A stretch of DNA of 10,039 nucleotides, taken from positions 1-10,039 of the forward strand of contig CAMWRK010000065.1 of assembly GCA_947176655.1 (NCBI GenBank), given 5' to 3'. The notes beneath the pieces are model-generated. The model was not told the DNA's origin and ran no database searches. It worked only from the letters and a program-made list of their open reading frames with translations. Both the position numbers and the translations under genes were made by a program. This document shows, piece after piece, positions 1-6,351 of this stretch. The DNA comes from an uncultured Prevotellaceae bacterium. Its GTDB lineage: Bacteria > Bacteroidota > Bacteroidia > Bacteroidales > Bacteroidaceae. Within the stretch, counting starts at the first letter, position 1, and every line of letters starts with the position of its first letter.

Positions 1-144
1 ACTATGGCAAAGTTCACTATCCCCGACGACAAGTGCCTCGGGGTGGAACTCAACGAGAAGAACGGGGGGCGCCACCAGTCTTTCGTGATTGAGAACGAGG
101 ACTTGGTACGTGCCAATACCATCAACGAACTTCAAGTGCGCTGA
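1..144 (+). CDS. traN: TraN, C-terminal end only (conjugative transposon outer-membrane/periplasmic channel protein)
   Basis: Frame 1 is open from the first base and ends in TGA at 142-144, giving the last 47 residues of a protein that starts outside the window. The tail contains KFTIPDDKCLGVELNEKNGG and ends NELQVR. I assign it to TraN (DUF4138 family) mainly from position, because in CTnDOT-type elements traN lies immediately before traO, and from general resemblance of the tail as I remember it. In that family TraN is part of the mating-pore apparatus in the cell envelope. The stop is followed after 2 bp by the traO start, so the two genes are surely co-transcribed. The fragment is too short for an independent domain call. 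Confidence 0.75.
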   Translation, partial: TMAKFTIPDDKCLGVELNEKNGGRHQSFVIENEDLVRANTINELQVR

Positions 145-146
145 CC

Positions 147-722
147 ATGAGAAAGTATATCGCAATAATCATCGCGTCGCTTGCCCTGTTTACGGGGCAG
201 GCGCACGCCCAGCGATGCCTGCCGAAGATGCAGGGCATCGAGGTCAGGGCGAACATGGCGGACGGCTTCAATCCCGGCGGCAACGACGGCGGGTACAGTT
301 TCGGGACGGTTCTCTCCACCTACACGAAAAAGGGGAATAAATGGGTGTTCGGCGGCGAATATCTGTTGAAGAACAACCCTTACAAGGACGGAAAGATACC
401 CGTGGCGCAGTTCACGGCGGAGGGCGGATACTACTTCAAGATACTTTCCGATGCCCGTAAAATCGTGTTCGTCTATGCAGGAGCTTCGGCTCTTGCCGGA
501 TATGAATCGGTGAACTGGGGCGAAAAGGTACTGCATGACGGCTCCACGCTCCATGACCGGGACGCCTTCATCTACGGCGGTGCGCTGACGCTCGATGTGG
601 AGTTTTACGTGGCAGACTGTATCGCCCTGCTCGCCAACCTCCGGGAGCGTTGCCTGTGGGGTGGCGATACGAGGAAGTTTCATACGCAGTTCGGGGTCGG
701 TATCAAGTTCATCATCAACTGA
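147..722 (+). CDS. traO: TraO, conjugal transfer outer-membrane protein
   Basis: A 191-residue protein with a Sec signal peptide: MRK, a hydrophobic stretch at about residues 4-16, then cleavage probably after the AHA at about 19-21. The mature part has alternating hydrophobic and aromatic stretches (VFGGEYLLKNN, AEGGYYFKI, IVFVYAGASALAGYE, FGVGIKFIIN) and ends in a short hydrophobic strand with a C-terminal aromatic-rich motif, as expected for a small outer-membrane beta-barrel. Length and sequence fit the TraO family of Bacteroides conjugative transposons. The ATG at 147 lies 2 bp after the traN stop, and the next gene starts 7 bp downstream. TraO is thought to belong to the conjugation pore; the exact role is not known to me. 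Confidence 0.88.
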   Translation: MRKYIAIIIASLALFTGQAHAQRCLPKMQGIEVRANMADGFNPGGNDGGYSFGTVLSTYTKKGNKWVFGGEYLLKNNPYKDGKIPVAQFTAEGGYYFKILSDARKIVFVYAGASALAGYESVNWGEKVLHDGSTLHDRDAFIYGGALTLDVEFYVADCIALLANLRERCLWGGDTRKFHTQFGVGIKFIIN

Positions 723-729
723 CACGGAC

Positions 730-1635
730 ATGGGACGGACGGAAATAGACATCATCAGACAAATGCCCATTGCGGTTTTTCTCGCACGGCTGGGGCATGA
801 GCCTGTCAGAAGGAGCGGTAACGAGCTGTGGTATATCGCCCCGTATAGGGGCGAGCGCACGCCCTCTTTCCGTGTGAACGTGGCGAAACAGCTCTGGTAC
901 GACTTCGGTCTGGGCAAAGGTGGTGACATCTTCACGCTTGCCGGGGAGTTTATCGGAAGTGGCGACTTCATGGAACAAGTGAAATTCATAGCGGGAACCG
1001 CCAATATACCTATGCCTGTTCCCGAAGTGAGCAAACCGACTTTCCTGCCTAAACCGTCAGAACCTGCCTTTGAGGGAGTGGAAGCCGTCCCGCTGTTTCG
1101 TTCTCCACTGACGGACTATCTGGCGGAACGAGGCATTCCTTACGCTGTCGCATCACGTTACTGCTGCCGACTGAATTACGGTGTGCGTGGCAAACGATAT
1201 TTTGCCGTCGGTTTTCCGAACGTGGCGGGTGGATATGAGATCCGCAGCCGCTTCTTCAAAGGATGCGTGCCTCCGAAAGATGTGTCGCTGGTCAAGGCGG
1301 AAGGCTCTCCGGCTGACGTGTGCAGCGTTTTTGAAGGCTTCATGGACTTTCTTTCTGCTGCCACGCTCGGATTGGAAAAGGGTGACTGCCTCGTATTGAA
1401 CTCTGTTGCCAACGTGGAAAAGGCAATGAGGTATCTGGACGGCTACGGGTGCATAGACTGTTATCTCGACCATGACGCAGCCGGACGGCGCACGTTGGAA
1501 ACGCTGAAAGGACATTATGGGGAACGTGTCTGCGACCGTTCCGCCCTTTATGACGGTTGCAAGGACTTGAACGAGTATCTGCAACTGACAACGAAAAAAG
1601 AAGAAGACAATAACTTAAAAATCAAAGAACAATGA
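730..1635 (+). CDS. traP: TraP, DNA primase-like protein (CHC2-like plus Toprim)
   Basis: The protein is 301 residues from the ATG at 730; the frame stays open further upstream but that part overlaps traO and is not expected to be translated. Residues about 30-75 (GERTPSFRVN, then YDFGLGKGGDIFTLAGEFI) follow the DnaG-type CHC2 zinc-binding fold. The four metal ligands are absent: A37, R40, D58 and L61 stand where Cys/His normally sit. Residues about 195-260 form a Toprim domain with the acidic E202 (VFEGFMDFLS) and the DxD pair D247/D249 (YLDHDAAGRRTLE). The family synthesises primers, and here it probably helps complementary-strand synthesis after transfer. It sits 7 bp after traO and overlaps traQ by 4 bp (ATGA). 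Activity without the zinc site is uncertain, although such variants are to be expected in this mobile-element group. Confidence 0.9.
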   Translation: MGRTEIDIIRQMPIAVFLARLGHEPVRRSGNELWYIAPYRGERTPSFRVNVAKQLWYDFGLGKGGDIFTLAGEFIGSGDFMEQVKFIAGTANIPMPVPEVSKPTFLPKPSEPAFEGVEAVPLFRSPLTDYLAERGIPYAVASRYCCRLNYGVRGKRYFAVGFPNVAGGYEIRSRFFKGCVPPKDVSLVKAEGSPADVCSVFEGFMDFLSAATLGLEKGDCLVLNSVANVEKAMRYLDGYGCIDCYLDHDAAGRRTLETLKGHYGERVCDRSALYDGCKDLNEYLQLTTKKEEDNNLKIKEQ

Positions 1636-2138
1636 ACATACTGAACAACAAAAACAAGAGAATATCAATCTTCAAGACGTTGGCACTCTGCCTATTCGCT
1701 GCCGTGTCGCTCACGCTCGTGTCGTGTGACGACAACATGGACATACAGCAATCCTATCCCTTCACGGTGGAAACCATGCCCGTGCCGAACAAGGTGACGA
1801 AGGGGCAGACGGTTGAAATCCGCTGTGAGTTGAAAAAGACGGGCGACTTCGCCAACACCCTCTATACCATCCGGTATTTCCAGTTCGAGGGGGAAGGCAC
1901 GCTGAAAATGGACAACGGCATCACGTTCCTGCCCAACGACCGCTACCTGCTCGAAAACGAGAAGTTCCGGTTGTACTACACGGCGGCGGGTGAGGAAGCG
2001 CACAACTTCATCGTGGTGGTGGAGGACAATTTCAGCAACTCCTATGAGTTGGAATTTGACTTCAACAACCGAAACGTGAAGGATGACGGGGTTATTTCTG
2101 TTGTCCCCATCGGCAACTTCAAACCCCTCATACGATGA
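1632..2138 (+). CDS. traQ: TraQ, conjugal transfer lipoprotein (DUF3872-like)
   Basis: A 168-residue protein with a basic N-terminus (NNKNKR), a hydrophobic core at residues 17-30 and a lipobox LVSC ending at C32, so it is a predicted lipoprotein with mature N-terminus C-D-D-N-M-D. The acidic residues right after the cysteine resemble signals that send Bacteroidota lipoproteins to the outer membrane or surface. The rest is soluble and beta-rich by eye, including VTKGQTVEIRCELKKTGDF and FIVVVEDNFSNSYELEFDF, which suggests an immunoglobulin-like sandwich. The position directly after traP and the sequence fit TraQ of CTnDOT-like elements, whose molecular role is not established. The start at 1632 overlaps the traP stop (ATGA), and the stop overlaps the next ATG in the same way, indicating translational coupling. 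Confidence 0.88.
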   Translation: MNILNNKNKRISIFKTLALCLFAAVSLTLVSCDDNMDIQQSYPFTVETMPVPNKVTKGQTVEIRCELKKTGDFANTLYTIRYFQFEGEGTLKMDNGITFLPNDRYLLENEKFRLYYTAAGEEAHNFIVVVEDNFSNSYELEFDFNNRNVKDDGVISVVPIGNFKPLIR

Positions 2139-2662
2139 TGCGTGTGTTCACTGCTATCCTCTGTTCGCTTCTGGCGGTCTGTTCCGTGTCCGCACGGGAC
2201 AGCCGCCATGAGGGAACGGACGGACAGGCAGCTATCTATCGGCTGCCACCATTTGAGAGGGCTATGCGCTGTACCAAATACTTTGAGGGGTGGCACTCGG
2301 AGAAACATCACCCATATGTGGGATATGGGCATAAGTTGTTACCGGGTGAAAGATATTCGGCACGCACCATGACGAAGCGGCAGGCGGACGCGCTTCTGCG
2401 GAAAGACCTACGGAAATTCTGTGCGATGTTCCGGCAGTTCGGGAAGGATTCACTTCTGCTTGCCACGCTCGCCTACAATGTCGGTCCATACCGTCTGTTG
2501 GGGAACGGGAAGATACCCCAAAGCACGCTGATCCGAAAATTGGAAGCGGGCGACAGGAACATCTATCGGGAGTATATCGCTTTCTGCAACTACAAGGGAA
2601 AACGGCACGCCATGCTGCTCAAACGGAGAAAGGCTGAGTTTGCGCTACTGTATATCCCGTAA
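2135..2662 (+). CDS. Secreted phage-type lysozyme (GH24-like) at the end of the tra operon
   Basis: A 175-residue protein with a signal peptide (residues 1-20, ending SVSA). The GH24 hallmarks are present: catalytic-position E51 in KYFEGWH, the YVGYGHKL segment at 61-68, LAYNVGP at 112-118 matching the family's FNVG segment, and a basic GKRHAMLLKRRKAEF near the C-terminus matching the RRxxE segment. The stretch between E51 and the GH pair is about five residues shorter than in T4 lysozyme, and the usual Asp/Cys and Thr of the E-x8-D-x5-T site are not evident. It probably opens peptidoglycan for the mating channel, a common job for such enzymes in conjugation operons. The first ATG overlaps the traQ stop; a second ATG at 2138 would give one residue less. 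The 18-bp inverted repeat 8 bp downstream suggests this is the last gene of the operon. Confidence 0.85.
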   Translation: MMRVFTAILCSLLAVCSVSARDSRHEGTDGQAAIYRLPPFERAMRCTKYFEGWHSEKHHPYVGYGHKLLPGERYSARTMTKRQADALLRKDLRKFCAMFRQFGKDSLLLATLAYNVGPYRLLGNGKIPQSTLIRKLEAGDRNIYREYIAFCNYKGKRHAMLLKRRKAEFALLYIP

Positions 2663-2669
2663 TAGATTT

Positions 2670-2719
2670 CAATGGCATTTAAGTTCTGGTTATTCTAAGA
2701 ACTTAAATGCCATTGTTTC
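2670..2719 (+). terminator. Probable tra-operon terminator, perfect 18-bp inverted repeat
   Basis: The arms 2670-2687 (caatggcatttaagttct) and 2698-2715 are exact reverse complements, separated by a 10-base loop. The right arm is followed by TTTC. The hairpin starts 8 bp after the lysozyme stop. The stem is AT-rich and the T-tail short, so it is not a textbook intrinsic terminator, but the position and perfection argue for one. The last bases of the right arm (TTG, 2713-2715) may also serve as the upstream element of the next promoter. Confidence 0.55.
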
Positions 2720-2739
2720 AAATAAAACAATTACCTTTG
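2713..2739 (+). promoter_or_regulatory. Bacteroides-type promoter of the cargo gene
   Basis: TACCTTTG at 2732-2739 is an exact match to the Bacteroides -7 consensus TAnnTTTG. A TTG at 2713-2715, inside the terminator's right arm, can act as the -33 element with 16 bp between, somewhat short of the usual 19 or so. Transcription would start near 2746 and leave an AT-rich leader of about 16 bases before the ATG at 2762. There is no Shine-Dalgarno sequence, as is normal for Bacteroidota. Confidence 0.6.
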
Positions 2740-2761
2740 TCGTTAGTAATTTAGAGATAAA

Positions 2762-3409
2762 ATGAAAGATATTCAATATTTCTTATCGGAAGAAGAAAAG
2801 TATTTAGCATCCTCTCAAGCTGAGCCGGAATTAGTTTGGAATGAGGAACTTGAAGAATTTGGCTTTTCATATGACCCTTTGTGTTTCTTGGGTAAAAAAC
2901 CTTTTCAGAGTTTTCAGCACAACAACATTGACAAGGAAAATCGCTATGGACTAACCGATGTGGAAAAAATGATATTAACCTGTTTTCTTGGTAATATATC
3001 GTATGCATTTAGAGATGACAATTATTATGGAGAAGTGCCTGATATTGTTCACGAAATGCAAATTATACTAAACAGTATAATAAACAAAGCACCTAAGTTT
3101 AACGGAAATATATTATATCGTTTTACTAAAACTGGAGATAAAACAAATTTTGAAGTAGGTGATATATACCAACCTTCCCATAGCCTTACGACAACAACCG
3201 AAGATTGGAAACAAAACAGAAGTGATGTTTATGTTATAAAAACTCTTCCTGAAAATGAAACGCAAGCACATTGTCTATACATGATTTATAATCATGGTCA
3301 GGAAACGCAAGTCAATTTTTTGAGAGGAACTTCATTTGAAATAACCGATATAGAGCCAATAGAAGGTAGTGAATACAAACGAATTTATATGTCAGAAATT
3401 AGGCAATAA
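2762..3409 (+). CDS. ADP-ribosyltransferase-fold cargo protein, catalytic Glu possibly lost
   Basis: The protein has 215 residues and no signal peptide or membrane helix, so it acts in the cytoplasm unless exported by other means. The layout fits the R-S-E class of ADP-ribosyltransferases. A helical part (about 63-110: LTDVEKMILTCFLGNISYAF, ILNSIINKAP) leads to ILYR with R120. A strand and the STS-like block SLTTTTEDW (141-149) follow, and then the stretch HGQETQVNFLRGTSFEI (178-194), which aligns with the usual ExE-V-L-x-P-G-T-x-F block. In that block the first Glu (E181) is kept, but the position of the catalytic Glu is Q183. The protein may therefore lack transferase activity or act as a glycohydrolase or binding decoy. 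The gene is much richer in A+T than its neighbours and has its own promoter, pointing to separate acquisition. No antitoxin or macrodomain gene lies beside it. The fold call is by eye from motifs. Confidence 0.6.
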   Translation: MKDIQYFLSEEEKYLASSQAEPELVWNEELEEFGFSYDPLCFLGKKPFQSFQHNNIDKENRYGLTDVEKMILTCFLGNISYAFRDDNYYGEVPDIVHEMQIILNSIINKAPKFNGNILYRFTKTGDKTNFEVGDIYQPSHSLTTTTEDWKQNRSDVYVIKTLPENETQAHCLYMIYNHGQETQVNFLRGTSFEITDIEPIEGSEYKRIYMSEIRQ

Positions 3410-3424
3410 CATCGTAGATTGGAA

Positions 3425-3495
3425 CAAAGGTTTCTTTGCTACTTTCTTTGTCCGCCATCATGCTCACTGAAAGAAAGTAGGCGGCTTTCGCCGCC
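3425..3495. terminator. Stem-loop cluster between converging operons, probable two-way terminator
   Basis: There are three adjacent stems: 3425-3429/3434-3438 (caaag/ctttg), 3439-3449/3470-3480 (ctactttcttt and its exact complement, 11 bp), and 3480-3485/3490-3495 (ggcggc/gccgcc around tttc). On the - strand the GC-rich stem is followed at once by tactttctttc, a T-rich run typical of an intrinsic terminator for the gene ending at 3502. On the + strand the T-rich arm at 3439-3449 follows the small stem and could stop read-through from the cargo gene ending at 3409. Confidence 0.6.
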
Positions 3496-3501
3496 CACCT
3501 C

Positions 3502-3810
3502 TCAAAAACGGGTGTAAAGCCCCGTCACCATCGTGAACATTTCCTCCAGCATATCGCAATATATCCCCTCGTGCGTTTCGATGTCCTTCGTCTTGCACTC
3601 GAATGTCTTTTTGCTGAACGTCCTGCGGTAGAAACGCATATTGTAGAGGTCTGCTCCTCCGTCATAGATGATGTCAAGTCGGTTGGCACTCGTCTTGTTC
3701 CTCGCAAGGCTCATGCGTAAACCGTTACCCATGTCTATGAAGTCTTTGCTTCCCGTCATGGCGGCAAAGCGTCTGCCACCTATCTGCTCCAAAATTGTCT
3801 TTGCTATCAT
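3502..3810 (-). CDS. Conserved ICE hypothetical protein, 102 aa
   Basis: The start at 3810 reads MIAKTILEQIGGRRFAAMTG. The protein is small, soluble and mixed in charge, with a basic middle (SLARNKTSANRLDIIYDGG) and a C-terminal FTMVTGLYTRF. Its general plan, a short helix with a GG or GN turn, a basic strand, aromatic strands (LYNMRFYRRTF) and a final helix ending in an aromatic patch, recalls small unnamed proteins of phages and ICEs that begin with a similar xAKxIxxQIG motif. I do not recognise a function. It is the last gene of the leftward block and is separated from the previous gene by a 12-bp GC-rich hairpin, so its expression may differ from the rest. Terminator-like stems follow its stop. 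Confidence 0.7.
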   Translation of the reverse strand: MIAKTILEQIGGRRFAAMTGSKDFIDMGNGLRMSLARNKTSANRLDIIYDGGADLYNMRFYRRTFSKKTFECKTKDIETHEGIYCDMLEEMFTMVTGLYTRF

Positions 3811-3832
3811 ATTCGTTGTTTTTAGGTGTTAT

Positions 3833-3860
3833 GGTGTGGCGGTGCGGACACCGCCACACC
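3833..3860. repeat. Perfect 12-bp GC-rich hairpin inside the leftward operon
   Basis: The arms ggtgtggcggtg (3833-3844) and caccgccacacc (3849-3860) are exact complements around a 4-base loop. On the - strand RNA the loop reads UCCG, a UNCG-type tetraloop. The hairpin begins 2 bases after the 82-aa gene's stop and ends 22 bases before the next start. No T-run follows on the - strand, so it is more likely an mRNA processing or stability element, or an attenuator, than a plain terminator. Confidence 0.6.
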
Positions 3861-3862
3861 GT

Positions 3863-4111
3863 TCAAAATTCTGTTTTCTCAGCTATGGGTGTGCATCTTT
3901 CCAACCACTTTCTCAGACACTCCATGTTGTACTCGCTCGTTATGACTGCCGTATGGCTGTCAATGGCGGTGAAACGGCTGCTTTCATAGCTGTCTATCCA
4001 CCCCTTCAGGGTATCAACTCCCCATGCTTCGGTATCGTCAAACATTCCGTCCAATGCCGTGATAGGCTCGCTGAATTTGACTATCAACGTTTGGTAGTCT
4101 GCTGCGTTCAT
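3863..4111 (-). CDS. Hypothetical ICE protein, 82 aa
   Basis: I choose the ATG at 4111 (MNAADYQTLIVKF), not the longer frame that opens at 4192. The shorter start overlaps the stop of the upstream gene as ATGA and is preceded by AAAGGAGGG (4126-4118 on the - strand), six bases before the ATG, a strong Shine-Dalgarno that is unusual in Bacteroidota. The product is soluble and acidic, with several aromatic residues (DDTEAWGVDTLKGWIDSYESSRF, about residues 26-48) and ends EKTEF. No catalytic motif is visible, and I do not recognise the family. Coupling to the DUF3873-like gene suggests a shared role. Confidence 0.65.
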   Translation of the reverse strand: MNAADYQTLIVKFSEPITALDGMFDDTEAWGVDTLKGWIDSYESSRFTAIDSHTAVITSEYNMECLRKWLERCTPIAEKTEF

Positions 4112-4338
4112 TGCTTGCCCTCCTTTCCTTCCATTGCCGTCAGCCACTTGTCCCGTGCGGTTCGGCACTCGTCCAACGTGGGTTTGACACAAGAGAATAA
4201 TTCCCCGTCCGTGTGGCGGTAGTCGTATTGCACAAGTGTCCGCTTGCGTCTGCCGATACCCGTTTGGAACTTCTCGTATTTCTCTGTTCCTGCTTCCGTG
4301 CAGGTGCTTACTCCGTTGATGGTCATCCGTGTACTCAT
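4108..4338 (-). CDS. DUF3873-like small ICE protein, 76 aa
   Basis: The sequence MSTRMTINGVSTCTEAGTEK followed by RKRTLVQYDYRHTDGELFSC and CRTARDKWL matches my memory of the DUF3873 family, which is found almost only in Bacteroidetes conjugative elements. The protein is small, soluble and rather basic in the middle (GIGRRKR, residues 27-33), with Cys at 13, 50 and 58. Its function is unknown. The stop overlaps the start of the 82-aa gene by four bases. Upstream, 19 bp separate its start from the stop of the 85-aa gene, so it is part of the same leftward transcription unit. Confidence 0.75.
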   Translation of the reverse strand: MSTRMTINGVSTCTEAGTEKYEKFQTGIGRRKRTLVQYDYRHTDGELFSCVKPTLDECRTARDKWLTAMEGKEGKQ

Positions 4339-4357
4339 AATCTTTGTTGTTAAGTGG

Positions 4358-4615
4358 TTAGAAATGTACTGACAAAACTCTGTTCTGCATCACCATTTCG
4401 GGATTGCTCGTGTAGCGTTGGTGCAAGTAGAAATGGTGTGAGCCGAAGCCGTAAAGGAAGAACTTGTCAAGTTCGTGCTTCTCGGCAAAGTCCTTTACGC
4501 TTGCCCTTAACTGCTCCTCATTCAGACAAAAAGTGAGGAGGTTCATAAACTCAAGGAACATCGTGGGGATTTTATCGTCCCACAAGCAAACCATGCTTTC
4601 AAATCTTACTTCCAT
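4358..4615 (-). CDS. Hypothetical ICE protein, 85 aa
   Basis: The start at 4615 reads MEVRFESMVCLWDDKIP. The protein is small and hydrophobic-aromatic without a clear membrane helix: MFLEFMNLLTFCLNEEQL (about 19-36), an acidic/basic helix (SVKDFAEKHELDKFF) and then an aromatic and histidine-rich part (LYGFGSHHFYLHQRYTS). No known motif is seen and I cannot name a family. It lies 24 bp downstream of the PcfJ-like gene and 19 bp upstream of the DUF3873-like gene, with no hairpin in either gap, which supports co-transcription. Confidence 0.65.
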   Translation of the reverse strand: MEVRFESMVCLWDDKIPTMFLEFMNLLTFCLNEEQLRASVKDFAEKHELDKFFLYGFGSHHFYLHQRYTSNPEMVMQNRVLSVHF

Positions 4616-4639
4616 ATTGTTCTTTATTATAGGTTGATA

Positions 4640-5923
4640 TTATGCTGCGTTCATCCGCTGACGGATAAGTTCGGTATTGTCCTCCACAAGTCGGATGATG
4701 CGGTCGTGGTACTCGGTATTGGAATTACATACCCCTCTGCTCTGTACCACTTTCAGCGTTTTCAGTGACACTTCTATCGTTTCAATCCGTTTGCCGTCAA
4801 TGGTGGCGGATAGGATAAGGGAGTTTACCTTGTTGTGATAACCGCCCACACAATGGTGCATCATCCGCCCTTCCTCTTCCATTTCCTTCACGCTCTCTAT
4901 GACCTTGATGCAAATAAGGCTGTCGGAGAACACAAGTCCGAAGAAGATGCCTTTGGCTTTCAGATAGTTCTTCTCATCCTCAATCGCCTTTTGCCGTTGC
5001 TGTTCCGTCCGCTCACGCTCCCTTTGTCGGTTACGCTTTGCCACCAATATGTCGTGTTCGGCTTTGAGGTCGGCAGGGCAGACGTATTTCGGGCTGTTCG
5101 TGTCCTTGCCGAAATGACGGAGCAGGTCTATGGTGTCACGCCACATTGAGCCGTCCGAAATGGTGTAGCCGTTGCGGATGCAAATCTTGACGGATGCCCA
5201 ATACCGCTCCATGTCAAAGGAACTTCGGATATAATGACGCAACATGGCGTATTGCCCTGCCTTCAAGAGCGTTTCAGCTCGGCTGTCGGAAAGGATTGCC
5301 GTGAAAAGGTCATACGGCAGGATATTGTGATAGTCCCCGTTGAAGCCGTTGCGTTTCAATTCGGGGATGAAACGCTGTCGGGGATAGGTACACACAGGTG
5401 TTATATCGTATGCGTGAAGTCTGTTGTTCTTGCGTACCTCCATGTCGCTGTATTCCGCCCATTGGTCGTAATACAACATTGACATACCACGCAGTCGGGC
5501 AACAGTGGTGGTTGTGCCTTTGGGCGAAATCCACCTCTGTACCACTTCATAAATGGAATACTCGGCTGCTTGCCCTGCCTTGTATCGGGACTTCACGAAG
5601 AAGAAGCGTATCACTTGGTACTGCTTGCTGGTGGTGACGATGGAGAAGTACTCGTTCTCGCTGAAAACACTCTTTCGGGTGCGCAACACTTCCAACTGCA
5701 TACTGCAATGTGGGCAGATACATCCGCAAAGGGTGTCTGCAAGGTCGTGGTCGCTCTTCCACGAATGTCCGCACTCGGTGCAGATGTTCGTGCCGTCCGC
5801 TCTCTTGATTGCATAATGCTTGAAGCAATGGCGGAAAGCGTATGCCTTTTGTGTGGCGTTCAATTTCGGTAGCCGCTTGCTCAAACGTGCGACTTCCTGC
5901 TGTATGCGTGTTCTCGGTTTCAT
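4640..5923 (-). CDS. PcfJ-like protein with N-terminal zinc ribbon
   Basis: The protein has 427 residues from the ATG at 5923. A TTG at 5929 would add two residues, but it overlaps the upstream stop while the ATG lies two bases after it. A zinc-ribbon-like element is visible: C48-x2-C51 (CTECGHSW) and C70-x2-C73 (CPHC), with extra Cys at 66 and 68. A long aromatic middle region follows, then a charged helix (about 293-325, rich in R, E, Q and K). The C-terminal block MMHHCVGGYHNKVNSLILSA at about 354-373, then KRIETIEVS and QSRGVCNSNT, is the PcfJ signature. PcfJ proteins occur beside PcfK in conjugative plasmids, ICEs and phages; their biochemical role is not settled. The gene directly follows the PcfK-like gene. 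Confidence 0.85.
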   Translation of the reverse strand: MKPRTRIQQEVARLSKRLPKLNATQKAYAFRHCFKHYAIKRADGTNICTECGHSWKSDHDLADTLCGCICPHCSMQLEVLRTRKSVFSENEYFSIVTTSKQYQVIRFFFVKSRYKAGQAAEYSIYEVVQRWISPKGTTTTVARLRGMSMLYYDQWAEYSDMEVRKNNRLHAYDITPVCTYPRQRFIPELKRNGFNGDYHNILPYDLFTAILSDSRAETLLKAGQYAMLRHYIRSSFDMERYWASVKICIRNGYTISDGSMWRDTIDLLRHFGKDTNSPKYVCPADLKAEHDILVAKRNRQRERERTEQQRQKAIEDEKNYLKAKGIFFGLVFSDSLICIKVIESVKEMEEEGRMMHHCVGGYHNKVNSLILSATIDGKRIETIEVSLKTLKVVQSRGVCNSNTEYHDRIIRLVEDNTELIRQRMNAA

Positions 5924-5925
5924 AA

Positions 5926-6339
5926 TCAAAAGTCGAATAAGGATTGTTGAACTTGGGTTGTCTGTTTGGCGGTCTTAGGCTTGTTGCGGTTTTGCAACTT
6001 GCGGACTTCCTCCTCTTGGTATTGTCGGATAGCGTTCTGCCGTGCCTCCGCCTTTTCCTCTGCGGTGAGTTCCACCACATGGTTCACGGCTATGTGGCAT
6101 TGGATAGGCTTGCCCACCTCTATCTCGTTCTCGTCATAGTAGTGTACGGCTTGTCCGTATATCTCGCCGTCCGTGAAGCCGTTGCAACCGCTTTTCTGCA
6201 CATAGTTCAGAATGTAGGTCACACAATCGTCTATGTTCTTGGCAGGGTTGCGGTAGTTCTTCGCAAAGAGCGCATCTTCCGCTGCACGTTGCTCCAAATA
6301 CATCTGTATCGTTCTCTTGAAATGGTCTGTCGTTTTCAT
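5926..6339 (-). CDS. PcfK-like protein with C-terminal clamp-binding-like motif
   Basis: A 137-residue protein beginning MKTTDHFKRTIQMYLEQRAA. The acidic and aromatic core NIDDCVTYILNYVQKSGCNG (about 35-54), FTDGEIYGQAVHYYDEN and IEVGKPIQCHIAVNHVVEL match the PcfK-like family, which normally pairs with PcfJ as here. Residues 91-120 form a charged helix. The tail is a flexible KTAKQTTQ linker and then QQSLFDF at the very end (131-137), which resembles a sliding-clamp-binding peptide (QxSLF). This suggests, as inference, recruitment to replicating ICE DNA. The stop lies 2 bases before the PcfJ ATG, and the 73-aa gene ends 12 bp upstream. Confidence 0.82.
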   Translation of the reverse strand: MKTTDHFKRTIQMYLEQRAAEDALFAKNYRNPAKNIDDCVTYILNYVQKSGCNGFTDGEIYGQAVHYYDENEIEVGKPIQCHIAVNHVVELTAEEKAEARQNAIRQYQEEEVRKLQNRNKPKTAKQTTQVQQSLFDF

Positions 6340-6351
6340 ATCGCTGTCGCT

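Noticed and set aside
595..729. N-terminal extension of TraP
   Set aside because: The frame is open but overlaps traO, and the ATG at 730, 7 bp after the traO stop, gives the normal primase-like N-terminus.
132..1034. 300-codon open frame on the - strand
   Set aside because: It lies opposite traO and traP, whose families are clear; composition and codon pattern are those of an antisense shadow.
3668..4222. 184-codon + strand open frame
   Set aside because: It runs opposite three small leftward genes and across a GC-rich hairpin, with no domain-like sequence.
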